Of a stretch of DNA of 64,000 nucleotides, positions 24,856 to 33,909 are shown piece after piece (the stretch's first letter is position 1; each line of letters opens with the position of its first letter). The notes beneath the pieces were generated by a model that did no database searches, was not told the origin of the DNA, and saw nothing but the letters and a program-made list of their open reading frames with translations. Where the stretch lies: the NCBI GenBank assembly GCA_020883125.1, contig JAHREW010000005.1, forward strand, positions 98,518 through 162,517, written 5' to 3'. The position numbers and the translations under genes are program-made. This stretch comes from Microcoleus sp. CAWBG506 (lineage in GTDB: Bacteria; Cyanobacteriota; Cyanobacteriia; Cyanobacteriales; Microcoleaceae).

Positions 24856-27306
24856 TCAATTTATCAATGGGAGATCGGGATTGGCAGGAAATGTGACAGT
24901 AAAAGTAGTGTTGCCATTCCCGCTTTCTACTTCTATTTTCCCCTCCAATTGTTCGACAAGTTTTTGGGCTAAAGCTAAACCCAAACCAGTGCCACCTTGT
25001 TTCCAGGGGTCGGCATTGGGAACGCGATAAAATTTCTCAAATATCCGAGGTAATTCCTCCCTAGGAATTTCCGATTCATTTCTGATGGTAAATTCAATTT
25101 CTGGTTTTAAAACACTTGCTAGTTTTCCTTGTCTCTTCTTTAGACCTTTGGACTTAACGCTGAGCGCAATTTCGCCTTCATTGGCGGTATATTTGCAGGC
25201 ATTATTTAGGAGTTCTGCTAAAATTCTGCCCAAACTAGCGCGGTTTGAGTTGATAGTGGGGAGGTTGGCTGGGAACTCTACTACTAAATGTTGGTGGCGG
25301 TTTTGGGCGCGGGTGTAGAAGGGTTCAATAATGTTAGGTAGCCAGACTTGTAAGTTTACTGGTTCGAGGTCGATCGGACAAACTGCTGCTTCCAGTCGCT
25401 GCAAATCTAGCAAAGCATTGATGAGGTCTGTTTCTCTAGTGCATTCTTGTTCCAAAATTTCTAAATAAACTTGGCGTCGTTCTTGAGTCGGAGAAATTTT
25501 CAGCATATGAATTGCCATTTTCATATTAGCTAAAGGAGTCCGCAGTTCGTGGGAAACTGTGCTGAGAAATTCATCTTTGATGATGTTTAAGTGCTGGAGT
25601 TCGTGAACTTTTTGCTGCAATTCGGCGGTGCGTTCTTGAACTTGGCGTTCGAGGTCGGTGTTGAGGTTTTGTACTTGCTGGTATAGTTGGGCTTGTTGAA
25701 TGGCGATCGCAATTTGAGTTGCCAGTTGCAATAGCAAATCGACTTCTGAAGACTGCCACTGTCGAGATTTGGAACATTGGTGGACGCACATCATCCCCCA
25801 CAAATTGCTGTCTTGTAAAATGGGTACTATTAAATAAGCTTTGATTTGTGCTTTCTGGAACCTCGCATATTTTTCGGGACTCACAGTAGTTTGGTCAATC
25901 TGGGGAACCGCATAAATTTGTTGATCCTGAACCGATTCACCTTCTTGCCACATAGTATCTGGAAAAAATTCTCCCAACATTGAAGACCAATCTTCGGCTA
26001 CGGATTCTGCCACTACAATGCCGGAATTGCTCGACTCTAAATGCAGAATGGCTACTCGGTCTGCTTGCAAAACTTGCCGCACTTCATCGACGCTGGCGTT
26101 GAGAATTTCTTCCAGATTTAGGGATTGGTGAATCCGCAGAGCAATCTGAGTCAAAAGTCGATCGCGCTGTACTTGTTCGTGCAGTTTTGCGGTTCGTTCC
26201 CGCACCTGTTGTTCGAGTTTGGTATTCCGGCTTTGGAGTAGTTCGACTTTTTCGGCTTGGAGTTGATAAACTGAGTGCTGTAACTGTTTGACAACTCTGT
26301 ACATTTCTGTTGGGTCTAGGACTCTCAACAAGCTAGTTTGAGTAATAATTCCCAACAGTTCTCCCCGTCCTCCGCACACCACTAATCGCTGCACTTGTTG
26401 CTGCTGCATTTGTTTGTGGGCCGTCCACAGGGAATCGGCTGGTTTGATTAGTAGCAGGGGAGTGACCATGACTTTTTGCACTGCGGTTTGCTCGAAATCT
26501 AGTTCTAGAAACTGTGCTTGTACAATGTCGTATTCGGTAATGATGCCTAGGGGTTGCTGAAAAGAATAGTGAAAAATGGAGGTATGGTCATTTTTGGGTT
26601 TCTCCATTGTTAATTCTTTATTTTTGGTAATCACGACGCAACTAACTTGATGCTGCGACATCAGTTGCGCTATGGTCAACAGCGATGAGGTGTGGGGTGC
26701 TGTGATGGGCGTAGTCATTAATTCTGCGACTCGCCGCAATTTCAGAATATTTGAAGGTTGTAATACTTGCCGTATTCTTTCCCTCGTCAGGACTCCTACC
26801 AAGTGGCGGAATTGATTTACTACGGGCAAATACCGAATTCCATGCTGGCGAAATAAGGATAAAGCGGCGAACACGTCTTGGTCGTCGGATTCTGTCATGG
26901 AGACTGACGCGGGGGACATGACTTCGGAAATTGGTATTTTGCGGAGGGCTAGTTTTTTCTGAGTGTCTATTTTGCCAGAAGCAATCAGCCGTACTAGGTC
27001 GGCGGGAGTTAATATTCCGATCAATAGCCCTCGACTTGGGTTTTCTGGTAAATTTCCAGGCGCTGCCATTTGGTGGTTATGCACCACCAGCACGCATCGT
27101 GCCCGCATTTTGTCCGATGGTGCTAATTCCTGTAGGACTCCACGGTCTGAGGGTAAAGGTGTCTTGGGTAGGGGACAACTGTTTTGCAACTGACTCATCA
27201 GCGCGATCGCCACTACTAAGGAAGTGTCTGGCCCAGCAGTTAGGGGGTAGCGGTCGATCGCTTGTTCTAATGCTGAGGAGTAAAAAGGCGGGTGGTAAAA
27301 GGGCAT
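24856..27306 (-). CDS. Hybrid sensor: four CBS domains, GAF, histidine kinase
   Basis: 816 aa, soluble, no membrane segment. Two CBS pairs (about residues 10-185 and 195-330; motifs such as GILTPADLVRLI, GIITEYDIV and GIITQTSLL) are followed by a coiled coil (340-380), a GAF domain (385-540), a second coiled coil, HisKA with H586 in STVSHELRTP and a HATPase with NNACKYT and GTGLGLALA. The GAF resembles the cyanobacteriochrome group (YLIVPILQDSNLWG) but has VSPEKY where the bilin-binding Cys-His would be, so it should not bind a bilin covalently. CBS pairs usually sense adenine nucleotides. No response regulator is adjacent. Confidence 0.9.
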   Translation of the reverse strand: MPFYHPPFYSSALEQAIDRYPLTAGPDTSLVVAIALMSQLQNSCPLPKTPLPSDRGVLQELAPSDKMRARCVLVVHNHQMAAPGNLPENPSRGLLIGILTPADLVRLIASGKIDTQKKLALRKIPISEVMSPASVSMTESDDQDVFAALSLFRQHGIRYLPVVNQFRHLVGVLTRERIRQVLQPSNILKLRRVAELMTTPITAPHTSSLLTIAQLMSQHQVSCVVITKNKELTMEKPKNDHTSIFHYSFQQPLGIITEYDIVQAQFLELDFEQTAVQKVMVTPLLLIKPADSLWTAHKQMQQQQVQRLVVCGGRGELLGIITQTSLLRVLDPTEMYRVVKQLQHSVYQLQAEKVELLQSRNTKLEQQVRERTAKLHEQVQRDRLLTQIALRIHQSLNLEEILNASVDEVRQVLQADRVAILHLESSNSGIVVAESVAEDWSSMLGEFFPDTMWQEGESVQDQQIYAVPQIDQTTVSPEKYARFQKAQIKAYLIVPILQDSNLWGMMCVHQCSKSRQWQSSEVDLLLQLATQIAIAIQQAQLYQQVQNLNTDLERQVQERTAELQQKVHELQHLNIIKDEFLSTVSHELRTPLANMKMAIHMLKISPTQERRQVYLEILEQECTRETDLINALLDLQRLEAAVCPIDLEPVNLQVWLPNIIEPFYTRAQNRHQHLVVEFPANLPTINSNRASLGRILAELLNNACKYTANEGEIALSVKSKGLKKRQGKLASVLKPEIEFTIRNESEIPREELPRIFEKFYRVPNADPWKQGGTGLGLALAQKLVEQLEGKIEVESGNGNTTFTVTFPANPDLPLIN

Positions 27307-27813
27307 AGTACATCGCGGGTTGTCGGAACGCAGCTAACTGCTGATAGGCGTTTTGTCTGTTGTGCAACACCAACCTAGGGCGGAAATTGTCAAAGTCACA
27401 ATCACAGACAGCCGACGCTAATTTATGATTAGCAATCATCCCGGAGATTTTCTCATCTTCGAGCCGAATGCGAGCAGACTTCCGGCTAATAATCTCCGTT
27501 GTGGTTTTCTTGCATAAGTTTCGCCGTTGGTTGGCGAATTCGAGTATTTTACTTGGCAATTTAGCCGTAAAATTTATGAGCTTTTTGAGGGGGGATGACC
27601 CCTAAGTGATGGTTTCCGATCTGCTGGTTACGGTTTCTTCACGGCGTTTTGCTCAATTTTTTTCTAGATCAAATTATACACAAATTTGAATAGGCATAAC
27701 CTTTCTAAAGTCAGAAGATACAGACAATTATAGACAGGTTTTTGACTGGTTATCAACGATCGCCTATAATGAAAACCAGAGAAATGTAAATTTTTACTAA
27801 AATTTGACCGCTA
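27307..27813. other. Intergenic region, no gene supported
   Basis: About 500 bases between the divergent CBS-GAF kinase and HEAT-protein genes. A minus-strand frame (27077-27559) overlaps the kinase start but lacks family features and is rejected. The AT-rich part at 27640-27800 is a plausible promoter region for the HEAT-repeat gene; no specific box is assigned. Confidence 0.4.
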
Positions 27814-28491
27814 ATGACAACTTTAAGCTTAACGGAAATTGCAGCCAAGTTAGAAAGCCAAAATTCAGCCGATCGCATGGTGGCTTTGGCTAACTTGCGG
27901 AATATACCCGCAGCCGTGGCGGTGCCTTTGATTAAAAAGGTTTTGAATGACAAAAGTTTGCAGGTGCGATCGATGGCTGTGTTTGCTCTTGGAGTCAAGC
28001 CGACTGAAGAGTGCTATCCTATTTTAATCAAATTGCTAGAAAGTGACCCGGATTACGGAATTCGTGCTGACGCTGCTGGTGCTTTGGGCTATCTGGAAGA
28101 TATCAGAGCTTTTGAGGCTTTGGTGCGGGCTTTTTATGAGGATACGGAATGGCTGGTGCGCTTCAGTGCTGCGGTTTCTCTGGGGAATCTCAAAGATCCG
28201 CGAGCTCGTGATGTACTGCTGAAAGCTCTCGAAAGTGAGCAAGTGGTGATTCAGCAGGCTGCAATTTCAGCTTTGGGAGAAATTAAGGCGATTGAGGCGA
28301 TCGATCGCATTCTGAATTTTGCTCAGTCAGAAGATTGGCTGATCCGTCAGCGGCTAGCCGAAGCCTTGGGAAATTTAAACAGTCCCAAAAGCATTTCGGC
28401 CTTAAAATATTTGGCAAAAGATAGTAATTCTCAAGTATCTGAGGCGGCAACTATTTCTCTCGATCGTTTGTCGAAAACAGAGCAAGAATAG
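27814..28491 (+). CDS. HEAT-repeat protein (PBS-lyase-like, NblB/CpcE type)
   Basis: 225 aa built almost wholly of about six 31-residue HEAT repeats with the pattern (V)RxxAAxALGxL, for example IRADAAGALGYLED, VRFSAAVSLGNLKD and IQQAAISALGEIKA. This is the PBS lyase HEAT-like family, which includes phycobilin lyases (CpcE, PecE) and the phycobilisome-degradation factor NblB, which has a similar size. It starts at ATG 27814. A role in phycobilisome maintenance is possible but only inferred; generic scaffolding is equally possible. No phycobilisome gene is nearby. Confidence 0.75.
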   Translation: MTTLSLTEIAAKLESQNSADRMVALANLRNIPAAVAVPLIKKVLNDKSLQVRSMAVFALGVKPTEECYPILIKLLESDPDYGIRADAAGALGYLEDIRAFEALVRAFYEDTEWLVRFSAAVSLGNLKDPRARDVLLKALESEQVVIQQAAISALGEIKAIEAIDRILNFAQSEDWLIRQRLAEALGNLNSPKSISALKYLAKDSNSQVSEAATISLDRLSKTEQE

Positions 28492-28814
28492 ATACGGATA
28501 TTTTTTTCAAAAGCAACCGAGGAGACGGCAGTGCCGTTTCCCTACAATATTATTGACGGAGTTAAATGCCCTACAGTCAATTTAGCATCGAACAAATTAA
28601 GACCAATTTTGGCATAATCTTGACGAGAACGACAGGGTTATTTGCGGATATCCCTGAAAGAGAACCCAGCATTTTTTTGAAATAAACTTGGCCATTCAAT
28701 ATCTTAATAAATTTTATAAAGTCTTGAGTTAAACCAGAATGTATTATTTAAGCTGCGATGGCAAATCCCAAGCTAAGATAGTTGTTGATATCCTTCATTT
28801 TACCAAACCCAGCC
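28492..28814. other. Intergenic region with GACGGCAGTGCCGT palindrome
   Basis: About 320 bases. A palindrome of the GGGACACGGCA family lies at 28504-28535. The rest is AT-rich and featureless apart from a possible promoter region ahead of the small membrane protein. Confidence 0.4.
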
Positions 28815-29078
28815 ATGAATCAACTACCCAATCCCTTTAACTCAAATCCATCCAATCCCCTAGACCCCTTAAAGCAAGAACCAGATAGACTCGACGATGC
28901 GGATGGAGAATTGCCAAAACGCTACCACCGGGCCACTAAAAAAACTCTGCAAAAATTGTTCATTATCCTGATAGTTAGTGGGGCAATTATTGGGGGTATT
29001 TTATCTATAGGTGTGCTTTCGCTGATGCAAAAAGCCGGATTGACTAAGGTTCCACCCAGAGTAGAGAATTCTAAATAA
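28815..29078 (+). CDS. Small single-pass membrane protein of unknown function
   Basis: 87 aa from ATG 28815 (an upstream TTG at 28782 is less likely). The N-terminus is Asn/Pro-rich (NPFNSNPSNPLDPLKQEP), then an acidic-basic stretch, then one hydrophobic segment LFIILIVSGAIIGGILSIGV (about residues 47-66) and a short tail. I do not recognise the family. It ends directly against the TTG start of arsR, so the two may be cotranscribed. Confidence 0.55.
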   Translation: MNQLPNPFNSNPSNPLDPLKQEPDRLDDADGELPKRYHRATKKTLQKLFIILIVSGAIIGGILSIGVLSLMQKAGLTKVPPRVENSK

Positions 29079-29444
29079 TTGATCTTGAAAAATTCTACAA
29101 TTACACCGACGGATTTAGGAGAAAAATTCCCCTTTTCGGGTAAACTGATTGCTGCGGGGTTTCACGCGCTTTCTGACCCCCTGCGGATTCAAATTTTGGA
29201 GTTGCTGCGGGAACAGGAGTTGTGCGTTTGCGATTTGTGCGATCGACTTTGTGTGTCTCAGTCTAAACTGTCTTTTCACCTCAAAACCTTGAAGGAAGCA
29301 GCTTTAGTCCGCAGCCGCCAAGAAGGCCGATGGATATACTACAGCCTGAATCTAGTGCAGTTTCTCGCCATGGAACAGTACCTGTCGGACTACCGCCACT
29401 TAAGCCAGATCCTCCCCGCGCGCCCCTGTTCCGACGCAGATTAA
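29079..29444 (+). CDS. arsR: ArsR/SmtB-family arsenite-responsive repressor
   Basis: 121 aa. Winged-helix HALSDPLRIQILELL with ELCVCDLCDRL: the CxCxxC cysteines in the recognition-helix region form the classical As(III) site of ArsR. The recognition helix is QSKLSFHLKTLKEA. A TTG start (29079) lies immediately after the previous stop; no ATG is available before the conserved domain, so the exact start is uncertain. It should repress the arsenic genes and release DNA on binding arsenite. The likely operator lies just downstream, before the aquaporin gene. Confidence 0.9.
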   Translation: MILKNSTITPTDLGEKFPFSGKLIAAGFHALSDPLRIQILELLREQELCVCDLCDRLCVSQSKLSFHLKTLKEAALVRSRQEGRWIYYSLNLVQFLAMEQYLSDYRHLSQILPARPCSDAD

Positions 29445-29487
29445 CCCATCAACATTTAGTTGATGAATTCTGGCGTTTTTTTGGGGC

Positions 29488-29515
29488 TTGACATATCAAC
29501 TTTTTTTGATATGAT
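29488..29515 (+). promoter_or_regulatory. Sigma70-type promoter overlapped by the ArsR operator
   Basis: TTGACA (29488-29493) and TATGAT (29510-29515) are separated by 16 bp. Between and over them lies a palindrome with perfect 8-bp arms: CATATCAA (29492-29499) and TTGATATG (29506-29513). ArsR/SmtB operators are typically such imperfect dyads overlapping the promoter. Binding here would block transcription of the aquaporin gene and the genes behind it. Confidence 0.75.
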
Positions 29516-29580
29516 ACCAGAGTACCTTAGTTATGTGATTGAGTAAAGTCCATGAACCTATCCGAAACCAGCACAAATTA

Positions 29581-30291
29581 ATGTTCAAGTCAGTTTCTAA
29601 GATGGCCAGTAGCTTGTTTTCACCGGAGTGTAGAAGAGAAGCGATCGCCGAATTTATAGGTACATTTACTCTAGTATTTGCGGGTACGGGCGCGGTGATG
29701 GTGAACCAAATTAGCCATGGTGCGATCGCTCATTTAGGCATTAGTTTTGTCTTTGGAGCCGTTGTTGCCGCCATGATTTATGCTACGGGTCATATTAGTA
29801 GCGCCCACCTAAATCCGGCTGTAACATTAGCTTTCTGGACTAGCGGATTTTTTGCAAAAAAACGTGTTTTGCCTTATATTGTAGCCCAGTGTACCGGGGC
29901 GATTGCAGCTTCTCAACTGCTGCTAATTACTTTAGGAAAAGTAGCAAATCTAGGTGCAACAGTTCCTCTCAATGGTAACTGGTTACAGTCTCTAATTTTA
30001 GAAACAGTATTGACTTTTATCTTAATGTTTGTTATCCTCGGTTCAGGATTAGATAGACGCGCTCACATCGGATTTGCGGGCATAGCAATAGGCTTAACTG
30101 TAGGATTAGAAGCTGCATTTATGGGGCCAATTACCGGAGCAAGCATGAATCCAGCACGCTCTCTCGGTCCAGCTTTAGTTGGCGGCATTTGGGAACACCA
30201 TTGGGTTTACTGGGTGGCTCCGATTTGGGGAGCGCAATTAGCAGTAGCAGTTTATCGGGAACTGTCTAACGGATTTCGGGATTTTAATTGA
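29581..30291 (+). CDS. aqpS: Aquaglyceroporin of the arsenic-resistance AqpS type
   Basis: About 236 aa from ATG 29581 (TTG 29539 and ATG 29602 are alternatives). Six membrane segments and two NPA boxes (HLNPAVT and [10 protein letters not shown]) define the MIP family. Its position between arsR and arsH/arsC matches arrangements in which the channel replaces an ArsB/Acr3 pump: arsenate is reduced inside by ArsC and the arsenite leaves down its gradient through the channel. That role is inferred from context; glycerol or water transport is the general family activity. Confidence 0.85.
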   Translation: MFKSVSKMASSLFSPECRREAIAEFIGTFTLVFAGTGAVMVNQISHGAIAHLGISFVFGAVVAAMIYATGHISSAHLNPAVTLAFWTSGFFAKKRVLPYIVAQCTGAIAASQLLLITLGKVANLGATVPLNGNWLQSLILETVLTFILMFVILGSGLDRRAHIGFAGIAIGLTVGLEAAFMGPITGASMNPARSLGPALVGGIWEHHWVYWVAPIWGAQLAVAVYRELSNGFRDFN

Positions 30292-30298
30292 AAGCAGC

Positions 30299-30958
30299 AT
30301 GAAAAGTTTTACACACAAACCCAGAATTCTGTTTTTATACGGCTCTTTAAGGGAGCGTTCTTACAGCCGTTTGTTGGCAGAAGAATCTGCGAGAATTATT
30401 GAAGATTTGGGTGCAGAAGTTAGGTTTTTCAATCCTCTGGAATTACCGATTTATGGTAGTGTTACCGATACCCATCCCAAGGTTCAGGAGTTGCGGGAAT
30501 TGAGCCTGTGGTCGGAGGGTCAAGTGTGGTCTAGTCCAGAAATGCACGGTAATATTACGGGCATTATGAAAAACCAAATTGACTGGATTCCTTTAAGTAT
30601 TGGGGCTGTCAGACCGACTCAAGGCAGAACTTTGGCGGTGATGCAAGTTAGTGGCGGTTCCCAGTCTTTTAATGCTGTGAATACTTTGAGAATTTTGGGC
30701 CGCTGGATGCGGATGTTTACGATTCCGAATCAGTCTTCTGTTGCTAAGGCTTATCAGGAGTTTAATGAGGATGGAACGATGAAGGATTCGGCTTATCGCG
30801 ATCGAGCGATCGATGTCATGGAGGAATTGTGCAAGTTTACCTTGCTGTTGCGCGAGGAAGTTGACTATTTGACCGATCGCCACAGCGAACGCAAGGAAAA
30901 AGCGGCAAAAGAGGCGATCGCCGTTGCAAATCGCGCCATGGAATTACCTGGCGATTGA
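30299..30958 (+). CDS. arsH: ArsH NADPH-dependent FMN flavoprotein
   Basis: 219 aa, eight bases after the aquaporin stop. The flavodoxin-like start [20 protein letters not shown] (FMN phosphate loop GSLRERS) and the central [20 protein letters not shown] are diagnostic of ArsH. ArsH enzymes oxidise trivalent organoarsenicals or reduce quinones and metals using NADPH. Cotranscription with aqpS is very likely. Confidence 0.93.
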   Translation: MKSFTHKPRILFLYGSLRERSYSRLLAEESARIIEDLGAEVRFFNPLELPIYGSVTDTHPKVQELRELSLWSEGQVWSSPEMHGNITGIMKNQIDWIPLSIGAVRPTQGRTLAVMQVSGGSQSFNAVNTLRILGRWMRMFTIPNQSSVAKAYQEFNEDGTMKDSAYRDRAIDVMEELCKFTLLLREEVDYLTDRHSERKEKAAKEAIAVANRAMELPGD

Positions 30959-31241
30959 AATTACCCGGCGATTTCAATCGCCGCTACAGAAACAAAACCC
31001 ACTCCAAGCGGGTTGAAGAATCAAGGATTTCTCTTCAGTCCACGGAGGTGGACTTCGGTTGTGTAGCCGCGGTTCCTAACCGCCGAGACCCTAACTAACA
31101 ACTAATACCAAATCCTGTCTTCATCGTCCTGTATTAAACTCTCTCTTCTCTTCCTTCGCGTTCTTCGCGCCTTCGCGGTTAAATCATTCCGATACAACCG
31201 GAATTGATATAACAACTAACAACTAACAACTAACAAATACC
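30959..31241. repeat. Inter-gene repeat block within the arsenic cluster
   Basis: Non-coding 283 bases with inverted pairs (GGCGATTTCAATCGCC; CCACGGAGGTGG; GCGGTTCCTAACCGC), then the CTTCGCGTTCTTCGCG and ACAACCGGAATTGATATAA sequences that recur at 38520-38585, and a CAACTAACAACTAA run before arsC. It separates arsH from arsC, so the latter may need its own promoter. Confidence 0.5.
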
Positions 31242-31637
31242 ATGAAAAAAGTAATGTTTGTCTGCAAAAGAAACTCCTGCCGATCGCAAATGGCAGAAGG
31301 ATTCGCTAAAACCATAGGAGCCGGGAAGATTGGAGTCAGCAGTTCCGGGTTAGAATCAAGCAGAGTTCATCCGACAGCAATTCAAGTCATGTCAGAAATC
31401 GGCATTGACATCAGCGATCAAACATCGAATCCCTTAAACGAATTCCATGCAGAAGACTACGATGCCGTAATTTCTCTCTGTGGCTGCGGCGTCAATTTAC
31501 CCGAAGCGTGGGTATTGCGAGAAGTTTTTCAAGATTGGCAACTAGACGATCCCGACGGACAACCCATCGAAACATTTCACCGCGTGCGAGATGAAATTAA
31601 AGCACGAGTTGAGAAATTGGTTGACACTCTCAAATAA
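31242..31637 (+). CDS. arsC: Arsenate reductase, glutathione/glutaredoxin type
   Basis: 131 aa with a low-molecular-weight phosphatase fold. P-loop CX5R is C8-KRNSC-R14 and the second cysteine pair is at C80 and C82 (SLCGCG), the same three positions (8, 80, 82) I recall as catalytic in the Synechocystis ArsC, which uses glutathione and glutaredoxin. It reduces arsenate to arsenite in the cytoplasm. Start ATG 31242. Confidence 0.93.
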   Translation: MKKVMFVCKRNSCRSQMAEGFAKTIGAGKIGVSSSGLESSRVHPTAIQVMSEIGIDISDQTSNPLNEFHAEDYDAVISLCGCGVNLPEAWVLREVFQDWQLDDPDGQPIETFHRVRDEIKARVEKLVDTLK

Positions 31638-31878
31638 GATTAGAAATTAGGAGACGGCAGTGCGGTGTCCCTACAATATTATTCTGGGGTAGGGACACGG
31701 CACGTGCAGTCTCCGACCTATCATCTCTGAGTGCAACCGAAATTGATGTGAGTTTCAATTGACTTTGTAGGGAATAATTCAAATTAGTTGCTTCCCCGGA
31801 ATTAGTGCTAAATTATGAGAGGGGTTCTGCCATAACGCCTCTCATTCCGTTGCGAGCAAAGACTAAAAAGTTTAGCAC
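31638..31878. repeat. GACACGGC palindromes and hairpin before arsS
   Basis: Two decayed copies of the GGGACACGGCA palindrome family (31650-31712) and, close to arsS, a hairpin with perfect 7-bp arms TGAGAGG/CCTCTCA (about 31817-31845). The hairpin has no T-tract, so it is not a clear terminator. Confidence 0.45.
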
Positions 31879-32865
31879 ATGATTCAGACAGCACTGACGC
31901 CTTTCAAAAACAAACTCAACTCAGCTTTAACTAAAAAGCAAATTACAGTCTTACAAATTAATCTGGGCAAACGCTGCAACCTGGCTTGCACTCACTGTCA
32001 CGTAGAAGCTAGCCCGAAACGAACAGAAGAACTTTCCCCGAAAATTTGCGACCAATTAATTGAAATTATTCGCCGTTTTCCTCAAATTCAAACTGTTGAC
32101 CTCACCGGCGGTGCTCCCGAAATGCTTTACGGTTTTAAACCGCTGGCGGAAGCTGCGAGGGCGACAGGTAAAGAGGTAATTGTTCGTTCTAATTTGACGA
32201 TTTATTTTGAAAAAGGTTTTGAGGATATTCCCGAATATTGCGCGGATGGCCAACTCAGAATTGTGGCATCGCTTCCCTGCTACCAAGCTGATAATGTTGA
32301 CAAAATGCGCGGCAACGGTGTTTTTGACTGTTCGATTCTGGCGCTGCAAAAACTAAATCAGTTGGGATATGGCAAAAACCCAAATTTGATTCTGGATTTG
32401 GTGTACAATCCGCAAGTGCCGGCAACAGATAAGTTTTCGCTAACGCCACAACAAGGGAAGTTAGAGGCAGATTACAAGGTTTATTTAGCGGAACATTTTG
32501 GGATTTGTTTTAATCAATTGTTCGCGATTACTAATTTGCCGGTAGGACGGACTAAGTTTCATTTGGAACATCGGAAACTGCACAAGCCTTATCTGGGGTT
32601 TTTGGAGGATAATTTTAATCCCGGTACTCTAGAACATTTAATGTGTCGCAATGAATTGTCGATCGACTATTTGGGCAATGTTTACGACTGCGATTTTAAC
32701 CAAATGGAAAATCTGCCAGCTAAAACTAGCAGTGGCGAAACCATTACAGTGGGTAAGTTGTTAGAATCTGGGAGTCTAGATTTGATTCAAGAGGTGCAAA
32801 CTGCTGCTTATTGCTATGGTTGTACGGCTGGTTCTGGTTCTAGTTGTGGCGGTACTTTGATTTGA
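31879..32865 (+). CDS. arsS: ArsS arsenosugar-biosynthesis radical SAM protein
   Basis: 328 aa. Radical SAM motif CNLACTHC (CxxxCxxC, about residues 34-41) in GKRCNLACTHCHVEASP; VDLTGGAPEM is the glycine-rich SAM region; the C-terminus CYGCTAGSGSSCGG matches the ArsS family (DUF3641). ArsS makes 5'-deoxyadenosyl-dimethylarsinic acid, a step to arsenosugars, after ArsM has methylated arsenic. arsM is not in the window. Confidence 0.9.
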   Translation: MIQTALTPFKNKLNSALTKKQITVLQINLGKRCNLACTHCHVEASPKRTEELSPKICDQLIEIIRRFPQIQTVDLTGGAPEMLYGFKPLAEAARATGKEVIVRSNLTIYFEKGFEDIPEYCADGQLRIVASLPCYQADNVDKMRGNGVFDCSILALQKLNQLGYGKNPNLILDLVYNPQVPATDKFSLTPQQGKLEADYKVYLAEHFGICFNQLFAITNLPVGRTKFHLEHRKLHKPYLGFLEDNFNPGTLEHLMCRNELSIDYLGNVYDCDFNQMENLPAKTSSGETITVGKLLESGSLDLIQEVQTAAYCYGCTAGSGSSCGGTLI

Positions 32866-32971
32866 GAAGAAGTCACTCCCCCCCTTGGGGGGAAATTCAG
32901 GAAGATACAAGAAATTATGCGGGATGGCTAACGCCCAATGCCCATGTTATTGAGAATGGAGAGTTGAAATA

Positions 32972-33700
32972 ATGAATGATTCTCGATCGCCAATCCCAGA
33001 CAATCGGCAACCATCAAACAAGTGGAAGTTGATTTTAGTGGTGGTTTTAATTGTAGCTTTGATTGTAGGAGCCAAGTTTTTTAACTTTCAAATAATTCTG
33101 CAAAAGGCCTTGGAGTCGATCGCCAGTCTTGGCCCTTGGGGTCCAGCAGCTTTTATTCTAATTTACATTGTCGCAACAGTTCTGTTTATTCCTGGTTCGT
33201 TGCTGACTTTGGGTTCTGGTGTTTTATTCGGAGTATTGGGCGGTTTTGTTTGTGTTTCCATCGGCTCAGTTTTAGGTGCAACTTGTGCTTTTTTAACAGG
33301 GCGATATTTAACTCGCGACTGGGTTTCTCAGCAGATACAAGGAAATCAAAAGTTTCAGGCGATCGACTCCGCAGTTGCCTCTGAAGGATGGAAAATAGTG
33401 TTACTCACTAGGCTTTCTCCAATTTTTCCGTTTAATTTGCTTAACTATGCTTTTGGGGTCACGCAGGTATCTCTCAGAGACTATTTCTTCGCATCTTGGA
33501 TCGGTATGATACCCGGAACTGTGATGTATGTTTATATCGGTTCCTTGGCTGGAAGTTTGGCTGCACTGGGAACCCAAGGGCGATCGCGCACCACTGCTGA
33601 GTGGCTGCTGTACGGTATTGGTTTGGTAGCAACGATCGCTCTTACAGTTTACGTAACCCGCTTTGCCAAAAAAGCTTTAGAGGAAAAAATTTCATCTTGA
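32972..33700 (+). CDS. TVP38/TMEM64-family (DedA-like) membrane protein
   Basis: 242 aa. N-terminal tail, one TM (about 22-42), then the VTT/DedA domain with FIPGSLLTLGSGVLFG and RLSPIFPFNLLNYAFG. Members are half-transporter-like membrane proteins. Genes of this family are often found with arsS, so a role in arsenical or related transport is possible but inferred. 106 bases after arsS; probably the last gene of the arsenic cluster. Confidence 0.85.
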   Translation: MNDSRSPIPDNRQPSNKWKLILVVVLIVALIVGAKFFNFQIILQKALESIASLGPWGPAAFILIYIVATVLFIPGSLLTLGSGVLFGVLGGFVCVSIGSVLGATCAFLTGRYLTRDWVSQQIQGNQKFQAIDSAVASEGWKIVLLTRLSPIFPFNLLNYAFGVTQVSLRDYFFASWIGMIPGTVMYVYIGSLAGSLAALGTQGRSRTTAEWLLYGIGLVATIALTVYVTRFAKKALEEKISS

Positions 33701-33909
33701 AGATGAAAGCATAAAGTATTATAACTGTCAATAAGTATTTACCCTGAATGAAAATTGTATGTTAATTCAGAAAAGTCCGTATTTTTTCTGTGTTATTTCA
33801 AATTATTTTGTTATACAAACGAGATAGATCCTCAAATATTACCTAAAGTAACAATTAATTCTAAAATCTAAAATCTAAAATCGACCGACTAAAAAGAGAA
33901 AAATTGACG

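Noticed and set aside
24856-27306. GAF domain of the CBS kinase as another cyanobacteriochrome
   Set aside because: The position of the canonical Cys-His is VSPEKY and no DXCF is present, so covalent bilin binding is unlikely.
27077-27559. 160-codon minus-strand frame at the start of the CBS kinase
   Set aside because: It overlaps the kinase coding start in another frame and has no recognisable domain.
31817-31845. TGAGAGG/CCTCTCA hairpin as a terminator or riboswitch before arsS
   Set aside because: There is no T-tract and no known riboswitch core; it is left as an unassigned hairpin.
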